A DNA stretch of 64,000 bases from Acidobacteriota bacterium (GTDB lineage: Bacteria > Acidobacteriota > Thermoanaerobaculia > Thermoanaerobaculales > Sulfomarinibacteraceae): NCBI GenBank assembly GCA_022340665.1, contig JAJDNM010000148.1, forward strand, positions 55,127-119,126, in the 5' to 3' direction. Below, one piece after another: positions 44,895 to 53,149 of the stretch (its first letter is position 1; each line of letters opens with the position of its first letter). The notes beneath the pieces were generated by a model. The model saw only the letters and a program-made list of their open reading frames with translations. It did no database searches and had not been told where the DNA came from. Position numbers and translations under genes: made by a program.

Positions 44895-45883
44895 GAGCTC
44901 TGGTCACCGGTGGGGGAGGGTTTCTCGGCGGCGCGATTGTGCGGCGCGTCGTCGATCGCGGCTGGAAGGTGCGTACGCTGCAGCGTGGATCCTACCAAGA
45001 GCTCGAGAATCTCGGAGCTGAACAGGTACAGGGTGACATCGCCGATCGGGACGTTGTTTCGACAGCCGTCGACGGCATCGACATCGTGTTCCATGTCGCG
45101 GCCAAGGTCGATCCCTGGGGAGCCTACCCGCCATTCCACAGAACCAACGTCATCGGTACCAGTAACGTGCTCGCCGCGATGCGGGCCCACGGAGTGCCGA
45201 AGCTGGTATTCACCAGCACGCCGAGTGTCGTTCACAGCGGAGGTGATCTTGCCGGCGTCGATGAATCCCAACCCTACCCAGGCCATTTCGAAGCCGCATA
45301 CCCGCAGACCAAGGCGATGGCCGAGATGGAGGTGCTCGCCGCCAACGACCAGACGCTGTCGACGGTGGCCCTCCGCCCGCGGTTGATCTGGGGACCGGGT
45401 GACACCAACCTGGTGCCGCAACTGGTGGCTCGTGCGCGCTCCGGTGAGCTCCGCTTCGTCGGTGACGGCTCCAACCTGGTCGACACGGTCTATATCGACA
45501 ATGCCGTTGACGCCCACATGCTGGCTGCCGACAGGCTTGAACCCGGAGCCGCCTGTGCAGGCCGCGCGTATTTCATTACCAACGGTGAACCTTGGCCGAT
45601 CAGGGAAGTCATCAACGGGATCCTCTCCGCCGCCGGCGTTCCGCCGGTCGAGAGTTCGGTGCCGTACGGTGCTGCGATCGTGGCGGGGGCGCTCTTCGAG
45701 AGCATTCACCGCATCTTTCCCTCCGAAGATGGGCCACGGATGACCCGGTTCATCGCCCGCAATTTCGCCGCCACAAGCTGGTTCGACATCAGCGCTGCGC
45801 GCCGTGATCTGGGCTACGAACCGCGGGTGTCGATAGACGAGGGCCTGTCTCGGTTGAAGGGGTGGTTCAACGGGCAGAGCTGA
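44891..45883 (+). CDS. oleD: OleD, NADPH-dependent 2-alkyl-3-ketoacyl reductase
   Basis: Reduces the OleA product to the 2-alkyl-3-hydroxyacid. It is a 330-residue extended short-chain dehydrogenase with the cofactor motif VTGGGGFLGGAIV at the N-terminus, a catalytic Ser region (VFTSTPSVVHSG) and the Tyr-Lys pair in YPQTKAMAE. The GTG at 44891 overlaps the oleC stop, and the glycine motif begins four codons later, which fixes the start. With oleA, oleB and oleC it forms a complete head-to-head olefin pathway. Confidence 0.94.
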   Translation: MRALVTGGGGFLGGAIVRRVVDRGWKVRTLQRGSYQELENLGAEQVQGDIADRDVVSTAVDGIDIVFHVAAKVDPWGAYPPFHRTNVIGTSNVLAAMRAHGVPKLVFTSTPSVVHSGGDLAGVDESQPYPGHFEAAYPQTKAMAEMEVLAANDQTLSTVALRPRLIWGPGDTNLVPQLVARARSGELRFVGDGSNLVDTVYIDNAVDAHMLAADRLEPGAACAGRAYFITNGEPWPIREVINGILSAAGVPPVESSVPYGAAIVAGALFESIHRIFPSEDGPRMTRFIARNFAATSWFDISAARRDLGYEPRVSIDEGLSRLKGWFNGQS

Positions 45884-45897
45884 ACCTCGATTGTCGC

Positions 45898-45958
45898 CTT
45901 GGCCACCGTGTGAAACGCCAAGACGCCAAGAAGGCCAAGAAGTCACGAAGAGTTTTTT
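45898..45958 (+). terminator. Terminator-like hairpin after oleD, built from a word array
   Basis: CTTGGCC (45898-45904) pairs perfectly with GGCCAAG (45933-45939), and a run of six T follows at 45953-45958. The long loop and the gap before the T-run weaken the call. Confidence 0.35.
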
Positions 45959-46080
45959 CAGGTGATTCTTGGCTCATTGGAATCCAGAAGCCATTTTCGG
46001 GTGTGGTTTCCTCGACGGAATGGATAGCCGATTCTGAAGACCGGATGATTCCGTGGTGCTCTCGGTGGTTTGGTGGTGAA
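45911..46080 (+). repeat. CGCCAAGA word array and GGTGGT partner
   Basis: ACGCCAAGACGCCAAGAAGG and AAGTCACGAAGAG words at 45911-45951, then CCGTGGTGCTCTCGG and TTTGGTGGTGAA words at 46051-46080. The two stretches are not exact inverses. Confidence 0.65.
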
Positions 46081-46154
46081 GGGAAAAAGGCATTCGGAAA
46101 ACGGGCAGTGGAACCCTGCCCATTTGAGTACCCGTTCAACCGGCGGATTGCTCC

Positions 46155-46183
46155 TCCACATCGGCCGCATAAGGTGCTATTCT
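46155..46183 (+). promoter_or_regulatory. Candidate promoter for mdh
   Basis: TCCACA (46155-46160) and TATTCT (46178-46183) are spaced by 17 bases, each 4 of 6 to consensus. The -10 hexamer is identical to the one proposed for gdhA. Confidence 0.4.
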
Positions 46184-46285
46184 TCTTCGGCGCGACGGAC
46201 TCGTGCAATTTTTCACAGGCCTGGAATGCGGCTCCAGACGAGCGGTTCCGCGGCCAGCCCGAACCGGGACCAAAGGAGGACGGAG

Positions 46286-47296
46286 ATGCTCAACAAAATC
46301 GGTTTGATCGGTGGTGGATACATCGGTGGTGTCCTCACCCAGGAGATCGCACAGCGGCGGCTGGCGCGGGAGGTCGGGCTCTCCGATCCGGCCCCTTTCG
46401 TCAATCCCGACGATCCACCGGAGCGACAGGAGGTGGTAACGAAGCAGTCGGTGGCCAAGGGTAAGTGCCTGGACATCGCGGAAGGGCTACCAACCATTCG
46501 CAAGGACATCCGCTGCGTGGGCAGCAAGGATTACTCGGCGCTCGCGGGCGCAGACCTCATCATCAACACGGCGGGCGTACCGCGCAAGGCCCGTCCGGAC
46601 GGCACCTTCCCGAGCCGCGAAGAGCTTCTGACCATCAACCTCAAGGTCACGAAGCAGGTCGCCGAGGGCATCAAGGAGTTCTGCCCGGACGCGACCATCA
46701 TCTCCATCGCCAATCCGCTGGACGCCATCGTCTACACGCTCGACAAGGCCCTGGCCCCGCCCAAGAACAAGCTCTTGGGTATGGCCGGCCAGCTTGACTC
46801 CGGCCGCTACTGCTACTTCGTCTCCGAAGCGGCAAATGTCTCGGTCGAGAACGTGAATGCGATGGTTCTCGGCGGCCACGGCGACACCATGGTCCCGGTA
46901 CGCTCCTCGTGCTCGATCGCCGGCATTCCGGTCACCAAGTTCGTCGACGAGGAAACCCTGTCGGCCATCGAGAGTCGAACTCGTAAGGCGGGTGGCGAGG
47001 TGGTCGGCCTGCTCGGCTTCGGCTCGGCATTCGTGTCGCCGGCCTGGGCGGCGCTCGAGATGGCCGAGGCCATCATTTTCGACAAGCGCAAGATCATCCC
47101 GGTCTGCGCCAAGCTCGAGGGCGAGTATGGCGTCAACGGTTTGTTCGTCGGCGTACCGGCGATTGTCGGCGCCAACGGCATCGAGCAGGTGATCGAGCTC
47201 GACCTCACCGACTCCGAGAAGGAGGCGTTTGCGCACTCGGTCGAGGCAGTTTCGAAGACCTGTGGCGAGGTCGACGAAATGCTCGCCGACCTGTGA
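46286..47296 (+). CDS. mdh: Malate dehydrogenase, LDH-like family, with insertions
   Basis: Interconverts malate and oxaloacetate with NAD. Family motifs: IGLIGGGYIGGVL, LIINTAGVPRK (first substrate Arg), SIANPLDAIVY (Asn), MAGQLDSGRYCYF (third Arg) and MVLGGHGDTMVPV (catalytic His). The 336-residue protein is longer than the usual 305-320. A roughly 20-residue insert (PAPFVNPDDPPERQEVVTKQ) follows the NAD-binding Asp of strand 2, and the mobile substrate loop carries about four extra residues (RPDGTFPSREELL). AAGGAGGACGG precedes the ATG. A strong terminator follows, so it is probably monocistronic. Confidence 0.9.
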   Translation: MLNKIGLIGGGYIGGVLTQEIAQRRLAREVGLSDPAPFVNPDDPPERQEVVTKQSVAKGKCLDIAEGLPTIRKDIRCVGSKDYSALAGADLIINTAGVPRKARPDGTFPSREELLTINLKVTKQVAEGIKEFCPDATIISIANPLDAIVYTLDKALAPPKNKLLGMAGQLDSGRYCYFVSEAANVSVENVNAMVLGGHGDTMVPVRSSCSIAGIPVTKFVDEETLSAIESRTRKAGGEVVGLLGFGSAFVSPAWAALEMAEAIIFDKRKIIPVCAKLEGEYGVNGLFVGVPAIVGANGIEQVIELDLTDSEKEAFAHSVEAVSKTCGEVDEMLADL

Positions 47297-47323
47297 TCGA
47301 GCACGATCTCAGGAAGCTATCAG

Positions 47324-47347
47324 CCCCCGCCCAGGCGGGGGTTTTTT
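47324..47347 (+). terminator. Rho-independent terminator of mdh
   Basis: CCCCCGCC and GGCGGGGG form an 8-bp GC stem around a 2-base gap (effective tetraloop), followed immediately by TTTTTT, 27 bases after the mdh stop. Confidence 0.9.
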
Positions 47348-47372
47348 GATGCAAGGTTTACTCGTTTCAGAA

Positions 47373-47461
47373 ATGGGGAAAAGGAGAACAGAGGCAGAGG
47401 AGAGCTCAATTGAGGGTTCTCCTTTTCTCCTCCGCTCCTTTTCTCCTCTGCGCCTCCTGGG
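47373..47461 (+). repeat. Inverted word array, AAAGGAGAA / TTCTCCTTT words
   Basis: Left arm 47373-47404 (AAAAGGAGAACAGAGGCAGA) and right arm 47415-47461 (TTCTCCTTTTCTCCTCCGC then a second TTTTCTCCTCTGCG) are inverted, with only about 10 bases between them. It lies just upstream of the pfkA leader. Confidence 0.85.
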
Positions 47462-47530
47462 TCACGATTCGGACCTGAAGAGCCTTGGATAGGCTACAAT
47501 TTCGCACAGTATCCGCTGAGGAGGTGGCTG

Positions 47531-48646
47531 TTGGCGAACACGATCCGCAGAATCGCGGTCAACACAGGGGGCGGTGATGCACCGGGCCTCAACGCCGTGA
47601 TTCGGTCGATCGTGCTCTCTGCCCTGCGCCGCGGCTGGGAGGTTCTCGGCATACGGACCGGATACGAAGGCCTGCTCGACACCTCGAAAATCACCCAACT
47701 CGACCGTAACTCGGTTCGCGGCATCACTCACCTCGGCGGGACGATTCTCGGAACCACCAATCGTGGTTCCCCATTCGAATACCCCGTCAAACAGGCGAAC
47801 GGTGAGATAGCCCTGGTCGACCGATCGGACGAAATCATCGAGAACTTTCGACGGCTCCAGATTGACGCCCTGATCGCCATCGGCGGTGACGGGTCGATGC
47901 TGATCGCTCACCGGCTGGCGAAGATGGGTCTGCCGATGGTGGGCGTTCCGAAGACCATCGATAATGATCTTTCTGGCACCGTTGTCACCTTTGGATTCGA
48001 CACTGCGGTGTCCGTGGCGACCGAAGCGATCGATCGTCTCCATTCGACCGCGGAGGCGCATGATCGGGTGTTTGTCGTCGAGGTCATGGGTCGGTATGCC
48101 GGCTGGATCGCCCTTCATGCGGGGGTCGCTGCGACCGCAGACGTCGTGTTGATTCCGGAAATACCGTTCGACATCGATACGGTGTGCGAAAAGATCATGG
48201 ATCGTGAGGCGCGCGGGCGCAGGTTCTCGATCGTGGTCGCCGCTGAGGGGGCGAAGCCGATCGGCGGGGAAATGGTCGCCACAGCACAGGGAGTTGGTCG
48301 CGAGGTGCGGCTTGGGGGGATTTCCCAGCAGATTGCAGCCGGGATCGAGGAGCAGACCGGCAAGGAAACCCGGACCGTCGTTCTCGGTCACCTCCAGAGG
48401 GGTGGCAGCCCCACGACCTTCGATCGTCTTCTGGCCCTGCGCTTCGGTGCCGCAGCCGTAAGGATGGTGGAGGACGAGAGGTTTGGAGTCATGGTGGCCC
48501 TCGATCCGCCGACCGTGTTGGCGGTTCCCCTGGAGGTCGCCACCGAACGCATGAAATGCGTGCCGCTCGACAGCGACACCATGCTCACCGCGCGCGATCT
48601 GGGGATCAGCTTCGGTGACAGGGTGGAAGGGGGTGAGGCGCGATGA
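47531..48646 (+). CDS. pfkA: 6-phosphofructokinase, PfkA family
   Basis: Phosphorylates fructose 6-phosphate. The 371-residue protein has VNTGGGDAPGLNAVIR at the N-terminus, IAIGGDGSMLIAH, GVPKTIDND, FGFDTAV, VEVMGRYAGW and LGHLQRGGSPTTFDR. The GGDGS glycine favours ATP as donor, while Lys in PKTIDND (Gly in E. coli PfkA) is typical of the group that includes PPi-dependent enzymes. The pair matches the mixed group III. Translation starts at a TTG (47531) behind AGGAGGTGG; a TACAAT at 47495-47500 is a plausible -10. The stop overlaps the next small gene (ATGA). Confidence 0.92.
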   Translation: MANTIRRIAVNTGGGDAPGLNAVIRSIVLSALRRGWEVLGIRTGYEGLLDTSKITQLDRNSVRGITHLGGTILGTTNRGSPFEYPVKQANGEIALVDRSDEIIENFRRLQIDALIAIGGDGSMLIAHRLAKMGLPMVGVPKTIDNDLSGTVVTFGFDTAVSVATEAIDRLHSTAEAHDRVFVVEVMGRYAGWIALHAGVAATADVVLIPEIPFDIDTVCEKIMDREARGRRFSIVVAAEGAKPIGGEMVATAQGVGREVRLGGISQQIAAGIEEQTGKETRTVVLGHLQRGGSPTTFDRLLALRFGAAAVRMVEDERFGVMVALDPPTVLAVPLEVATERMKCVPLDSDTMLTARDLGISFGDRVEGGEAR

Positions 48647-48978
48647 TCGTCTCCGGGTGGTACGACGGGCACAGCACCTACGGTCTCAGAATTCTCGAGG
48701 CCGATGTGAGTCTCTACTTTCGTCCCGAATGGGAGCAGGTCACGGTCTACCTGCCAGACGTGACGGATCCGGTTGTCGTCCAGCTCACGGAGAGCTTCTG
48801 GGAGGGCTCACCGGAGCTTCGGTCGCCGGCAGTCAAGACCTTTTTCGCCCGCCATGGTCTGGCGCCGTGGCAGAAGAAACAGCCGCCGAAGCTTGAATTG
48901 GTGCCTCTTGGAGAAGGCGTCTTTCGACTCGAGTGGATCACACCGCCACGCGGACAGCCAACCCTTCCACTCGATTGA
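48643..48978 (+). CDS. Small hypothetical protein coupled to pfkA
   Basis: A 111-residue, soluble-looking protein that I do not recognise. It is rich in beta-prone segments (EWEQVTVYLPDVTDPVVVQL, KLELVPLGEGVFRLEWI) with two Trp in the middle and a proline-rich tail. Its ATG overlaps the pfkA stop by four bases (ATGA), so it is translated with pfkA. Consistent reading-frame codon use supports it as real. Confidence 0.65.
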   Translation: MIVSGWYDGHSTYGLRILEADVSLYFRPEWEQVTVYLPDVTDPVVVQLTESFWEGSPELRSPAVKTFFARHGLAPWQKKQPPKLELVPLGEGVFRLEWITPPRGQPTLPLD

Positions 48979-49064
48979 GCACGTTCTACCGTGACCGACA
49001 GAACGGACTCGCGGCTGGAATCGTATACCGTGCGTGATCGATCACAGCAGGCGGTGGCTCAATA

Positions 49065-51197
49065 ATGAATAAGGAAGATATCCACCGTCACATCACGGTC
49101 CTGGTCGCATTCGCGGTGATCACGTTGGTGATGACCTATCCGCTCTTTCTCCAGCTGGGAAGCTCTATTCGCGACCCCGGAGATCCAATGTTCAATGCAT
49201 GGATCCTGGCCTGGGACGTGGAACAGCTCACAAATGGCAACTTCTCGGGATTCTTCGATGCGAACATCTTCTTTCCCCATCAGCGGACTTTGGCTTACTC
49301 CGAGCACCTGTTCCCCCAGTCGCTGGTGGCCGCGGTTCCGCTGGTGGCTTCGAACAACCCTGTGCTCGCTCATAACCTGGTGACCCTTCTCTCCATGCTG
49401 ACCTCCGCGTTCGGCATGTACCTTCTCGCGCACTACCTGACGGAGAATGCTGTCGCCGGGGTGGTGGCTGGAATTGTCTACGGCTTCTCACCCTTCATGT
49501 TCGACCATCTCGTGCACGTCCAGCTGTTAGCCGCCGGGGGAATCCCGCTTGTCTTTCTCTTTCTGGCGCGATTCTTTGACGAGGAACGGTGGACCGATCT
49601 CGCGTGGCTCTGGTTCTTCGTCGTGATCCAGATGTTGGCGAACGGCTATTACGCCGTCTATCTCACCTTCTTCGTGTCGGTGACGGTCACTTACCAGGTG
49701 CTGTCAGCCGGCAAGCTGCGCGACCCACGTTTCCTGGCAATGCTGGTCCTGCTCGGGCTCGGGGTCGCGCTGGCGACCGGTCCATTCATATACCAGTACA
49801 TAGCGTTCAAACACGAGATGGGATTTGAACGGATGTATCGTTCCAACGCCGAGATCTCGAGCTTCTTCAGTGCACCGTGGTTCAACAGGCTCTACGGGGG
49901 ATGGCTCCCAGATCACCCGGAAGCGCGGTTGTTTCCTGGAGTCACGCCAGTCGTCTTGGCGATGCTCGGCGTCGTCGGCGCACTTCGAACGCGAGGGCAG
50001 GGGAGGGAGAGTACGACGTCGGGCGCGTCCCTGACAAACCCCCGTAGCTGGTTTTTCTTCTTTATCGCGCTGTTCGTCTTTTCGGTCTGGGCCAGCTTCG
50101 GAACCTCGGTCATCGGGCCATATCGCTTGCTCTACGACCACGTTCCCGGTTTCGACGGCCTCCGAGCGGTCGCCAGGATCCACATCATGACCCTGAACTC
50201 GCTCGCGGTACTGGCTGCCTTCGGCGTGGCATCCGTTGTCGCTGCCATCCGTCGCCAGGGACCGCGACGTGTTGCAGCATTCGGCATACCACTCTTACTG
50301 CTCATCGAGTACTTCTCGGTACCAGTCCCGACAACCCGAGTCCCCGCGAAAGACGAGCTGCCATCGGTGTACGGATGGCTCGCAGAAGAGCCGGGAGGCG
50401 GCCCGATCCTGGAATTGCCCCTGCCCTACCGTGGACCGAGAAAGAATCTCACAGAGATTGCCCGGGTCTACGCCTCCACCGTCCATTGGAGGCGCATTCT
50501 CAATGGCTACAGCGGTTACCTGCCGCCAGTGAATCGCGAAATCAGAAGGCGTTGGAATCTTGTCGGTCCGGTCCAGGTGGTGGCGGACGCCAAAACCCTC
50601 GGGATTCACCAGATACTCTTGCACACGCAGGAATTCCGAGGAGCCGGGTTGAAAGAAACGCGCGCGGCGCTGTTGGATTTGGATCCGCCGGCGGTCAAGG
50701 TCGCCGATATCGAGGGTGTCGAGGTTTGGGAGATTGAAGATTCGGGTGGAGTCGCTGCGGGATCCGGTGTTGACGGGGTTCGCGCGCTTCCCAGGTCGGG
50801 TTGGCGAGCTTCGGCTACGGTGAACACGGAGCGGGCTGGGCTCGCGATCGACGGTGATCCGGCGACCTCGTGGCGTTGTGAAACGCGGCCGTTCGGGGAG
50901 GTGTTTACGGTCGATTTCGGCTCGCAGAAAAGGCTGGGAGCGATCGAGCTCATGCACGGAAGGAACCGGAAAGCCTTTCCTCGCAGATTGGTCGTCGAGC
51001 TGGCGAGCGAGGAAGGTGTGTGGCGCGTGGTAACCGAAAGGCGATTCGAGTGGTTGCCCATCGAAGCCTTTTTGCGACCTCTTGAGCTCCCCCTAGTTGT
51101 GGAGTTCGAGGCATCAACCGCGCGCTACCTTCGGTTGACGAATGCCGCACCGCACCAGAATGCTCCGTGGCTGATTAGTGAAATCGCGATTTGGTAG
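49065..51197 (+). CDS. Polytopic GT-C-like membrane protein with C-terminal F5/8-type (discoidin-like) domain
   Basis: A 710-residue protein. The N-terminal 400 or so residues contain about ten hydrophobic segments, with an early acidic loop (SIRDPGDPMFNAW) typical of GT-C membrane glycosyltransferases that use lipid-linked sugars. A soluble region at about 430-560 follows. The last 130 residues or so look like an F5/8 type C carbohydrate-binding sandwich (LAIDGDPATSWRCETRP, FTVDFGSQKRLGAIELMHG, ARYLRLTNAAPHQNAPWLISEI). A sugar transferase acting at the membrane is the likeliest role, but I recognise no specific family. It converges on the next gene with only 10 bases between stops. Confidence 0.75.
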   Translation: MNKEDIHRHITVLVAFAVITLVMTYPLFLQLGSSIRDPGDPMFNAWILAWDVEQLTNGNFSGFFDANIFFPHQRTLAYSEHLFPQSLVAAVPLVASNNPVLAHNLVTLLSMLTSAFGMYLLAHYLTENAVAGVVAGIVYGFSPFMFDHLVHVQLLAAGGIPLVFLFLARFFDEERWTDLAWLWFFVVIQMLANGYYAVYLTFFVSVTVTYQVLSAGKLRDPRFLAMLVLLGLGVALATGPFIYQYIAFKHEMGFERMYRSNAEISSFFSAPWFNRLYGGWLPDHPEARLFPGVTPVVLAMLGVVGALRTRGQGRESTTSGASLTNPRSWFFFFIALFVFSVWASFGTSVIGPYRLLYDHVPGFDGLRAVARIHIMTLNSLAVLAAFGVASVVAAIRRQGPRRVAAFGIPLLLLIEYFSVPVPTTRVPAKDELPSVYGWLAEEPGGGPILELPLPYRGPRKNLTEIARVYASTVHWRRILNGYSGYLPPVNREIRRRWNLVGPVQVVADAKTLGIHQILLHTQEFRGAGLKETRAALLDLDPPAVKVADIEGVEVWEIEDSGGVAAGSGVDGVRALPRSGWRASATVNTERAGLAIDGDPATSWRCETRPFGEVFTVDFGSQKRLGAIELMHGRNRKAFPRRLVVELASEEGVWRVVTERRFEWLPIEAFLRPLELPLVVEFEASTARYLRLTNAAPHQNAPWLISEIAIW

Positions 51198-51207
51198 GAA
51201 ACGCGAA

Positions 51208-52080
51208 CTAACGTTCGATCGTCGGCGGGTGCGACACTTCGAAAAGTGCAACCGGTGACACGGTTCGCGGGTCGCCAGTCCTACGATCGACAACCGATGC
51301 GTAGACAGCAATTGGCGCATCGGTCTCGATTCGCACCATGAAGCTCTCGACACCTCCGCACGGTGCGCCATTTTCGACCACTGGTGCAACCCTGAATTGG
51401 CGCCAGGAACCGCCCTCAACGGTCAGACGATGGGGGAGTGAGACCTCGCGATTGTTGATTCGCACTGCCCTCGCTGGCTCGTGCGGCACGTCGATCACGA
51501 CCTCCACCGGCACAGATCCCGGGTTCGAGAAACCGACAAAGGTATCGAAATCCGATCCGTCACACGGATTTCGATGCCACATCAGTGCTGGCAGAAGGTG
51601 ACTGCCGGCAGCCGGCAGCTCATCGATAGGGATTGCCTCGAACGCTTCACCGCGGCCGGACAGAATAGTCGAATCCCCTTTGTTCTTCATCCCGGCGAGG
51701 TTGACGAGACGGCTGGTGACGAAGAGAGGGCCGTCTGAGCGCAGCACGAGGCCACCCCGAGCGCTTTCCGCGCATCCGAGGTCGGTGGCAAGGCCTGCAG
51801 CGGTCCATACGGCGGCCGAGTGTGCCGGCACCACCCGCGTTGGGGGCATGAATAGGTCGCACGGCGTGGGCTTGTCGATGTCGCCGGGCAGAAAACGTAG
51901 GAGTTCGACCTGGACCGGCACATCACCGGGGTTGGTGAGGTAGATTTCAGAGCTCCAGATGTCACCGAATCGTCCCTCGAGATTGAGGGCAAAGACTGGC
52001 AGAACGAGCTCACCGGCAGCCGAGGGAAGGGCCACGGCACAGAAGATGATAAGCAGGAAAATTCGGCGCGATGGTTTCAT
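51208..52080 (-). CDS. Secreted hypothetical protein, beta-rich
   Basis: A 290-residue protein with a clear signal peptide (RRIFLLIIFCAVALPSAAGE). The remainder is beta-rich, with two similar halves: each has a strand pair followed by NPGDVPVQVELLRF or NPGSVPVEVVIDVP, then a longer strand block. This suggests a duplicated immunoglobulin-like domain. Three to four cysteines may form disulphides. I do not recognise a family. It is divergent from the DapA-like gene. Confidence 0.7.
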   Translation of the reverse strand: MKPSRRIFLLIIFCAVALPSAAGELVLPVFALNLEGRFGDIWSSEIYLTNPGDVPVQVELLRFLPGDIDKPTPCDLFMPPTRVVPAHSAAVWTAAGLATDLGCAESARGGLVLRSDGPLFVTSRLVNLAGMKNKGDSTILSGRGEAFEAIPIDELPAAGSHLLPALMWHRNPCDGSDFDTFVGFSNPGSVPVEVVIDVPHEPARAVRINNREVSLPHRLTVEGGSWRQFRVAPVVENGAPCGGVESFMVRIETDAPIAVYASVVDRRTGDPRTVSPVALFEVSHPPTIER

Positions 52081-52185
52081 TCGAGTAGTGCTCTCCTGGG
52101 CAACGACGTTCCCGACCCTCTATTGTATACGGGTGCTGATCGATTGGTGTTTAGTCGGCAGGACAGTCAACTATGGGAGGAAACG

Positions 52186-53052
52186 ATGGATCAACCACGG
52201 GGCGCCTATGCGCCGGTTCCGACACCCCTCGACCAGGACCTGAGCTTTGATGCCGAGGCACAGGCGGCGCACCTGAGATGGCTGGGATCGCAAGGGCTGG
52301 ATGGCGCTCTCATTCTCGGAACCAATGGGGAATTCCCCTCCTTCTCCCTCGATGAACGGAGGGCGGTGGCGGAAGCTGCTGCGATGGCAGAATCGGGACT
52401 CGACCTGATCCTCGGAGTGGGCTCCTGCGCCGTACCTGAAGCCCTCGCGATGGCGGATACTGCAGCCTCGCTCGGGTACGGTTCGATTCTCTGTCCTCCT
52501 CCGTTCTATTTCCGCTCCGCGCCGGTCGAGGGCATTGCAGCTTTCTTCCTCGAGGTCCTGAACCGGTCATCCCTGCCGGTGCTGCTCTACCATATCCCGC
52601 AGGTCACCGGGGTGCCGATTTCGGACGAGATTCTCGATCTCCTCGACGGTCACGAGAACCTCGTGGGTGTCAAGGACAGCTCGGGCGATCTGGACGAACT
52701 CACTCGGTTCACGCAGCGCTTCTCGGACGGCTGTTATCTGGTCGGCAACGACCGTCTACTGAAAGCGAGCATGGACGCCGGAGGCGCCGGTAGTATCAGT
52801 GCGGCGGCGAGCGTCGCGCCTTCCCTGGTGCGTGCGGTGCAACGAGGAGAAGCTGACCAGGCATCGCTGGACAAGGTTCGGGCGCTGCTCGAGGAATATG
52901 GACTCGGACCGTCGGTCAAGGCCCTGCTCAGACGATTCGGTTTCGGCAGCTTTGAAACTCGCAGCCCCCTCATCGGGCTCGATCCGGAATCTGAGCCGAT
53001 GCTATGGGCTACGTTCTGTGGTCTGATCGAGGCCGATCGGCGACCCGCTTGA
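52186..53052 (+). CDS. DapA/NanA-family aldolase (dihydrodipicolinate synthase-like)
   Basis: A 288-residue TIM-barrel class I aldolase. It has GTNGEFPSFSLDER (equivalent of the GTTGE substrate loop), the catalytic Tyr in LLYHIPQVTGVPI and the Schiff-base Lys in LVGVKDSSGD. The ATG at 52186 follows GGGAGG. The second Thr of GTTGE is Asn, so it is more likely a paralogue acting on a keto-acid (such as a sugar-acid or hydroxyproline pathway) than the lysine-biosynthesis enzyme. There are no lysine genes nearby. Confidence 0.85.
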   Translation: MDQPRGAYAPVPTPLDQDLSFDAEAQAAHLRWLGSQGLDGALILGTNGEFPSFSLDERRAVAEAAAMAESGLDLILGVGSCAVPEALAMADTAASLGYGSILCPPPFYFRSAPVEGIAAFFLEVLNRSSLPVLLYHIPQVTGVPISDEILDLLDGHENLVGVKDSSGDLDELTRFTQRFSDGCYLVGNDRLLKASMDAGGAGSISAAASVAPSLVRAVQRGEADQASLDKVRALLEEYGLGPSVKALLRRFGFGSFETRSPLIGLDPESEPMLWATFCGLIEADRRPA

Positions 53053-53149
53053 TCCCCATCATTTATGATTCTTCTTCTGCAGGCGCGAATCACCGCGCGT
53101 GGCTGCGCTTTCTCGACGAAGCGTCATGGATCATGCGGGTTGAGGCGTC

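Larger units (their letters stand above)
45884..46285. other. 402-base gap between oleD and mdh
   Basis: No gene is visible. The gap holds a CGCCAAGA word array (45911-45951) and a GGTGGTTTGGTGGTGAA word stretch (46051-46080), a weak terminator-like hairpin for oleD (45898-45958), a candidate mdh promoter (46155-46183) and the mdh leader. Confidence 0.7.
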
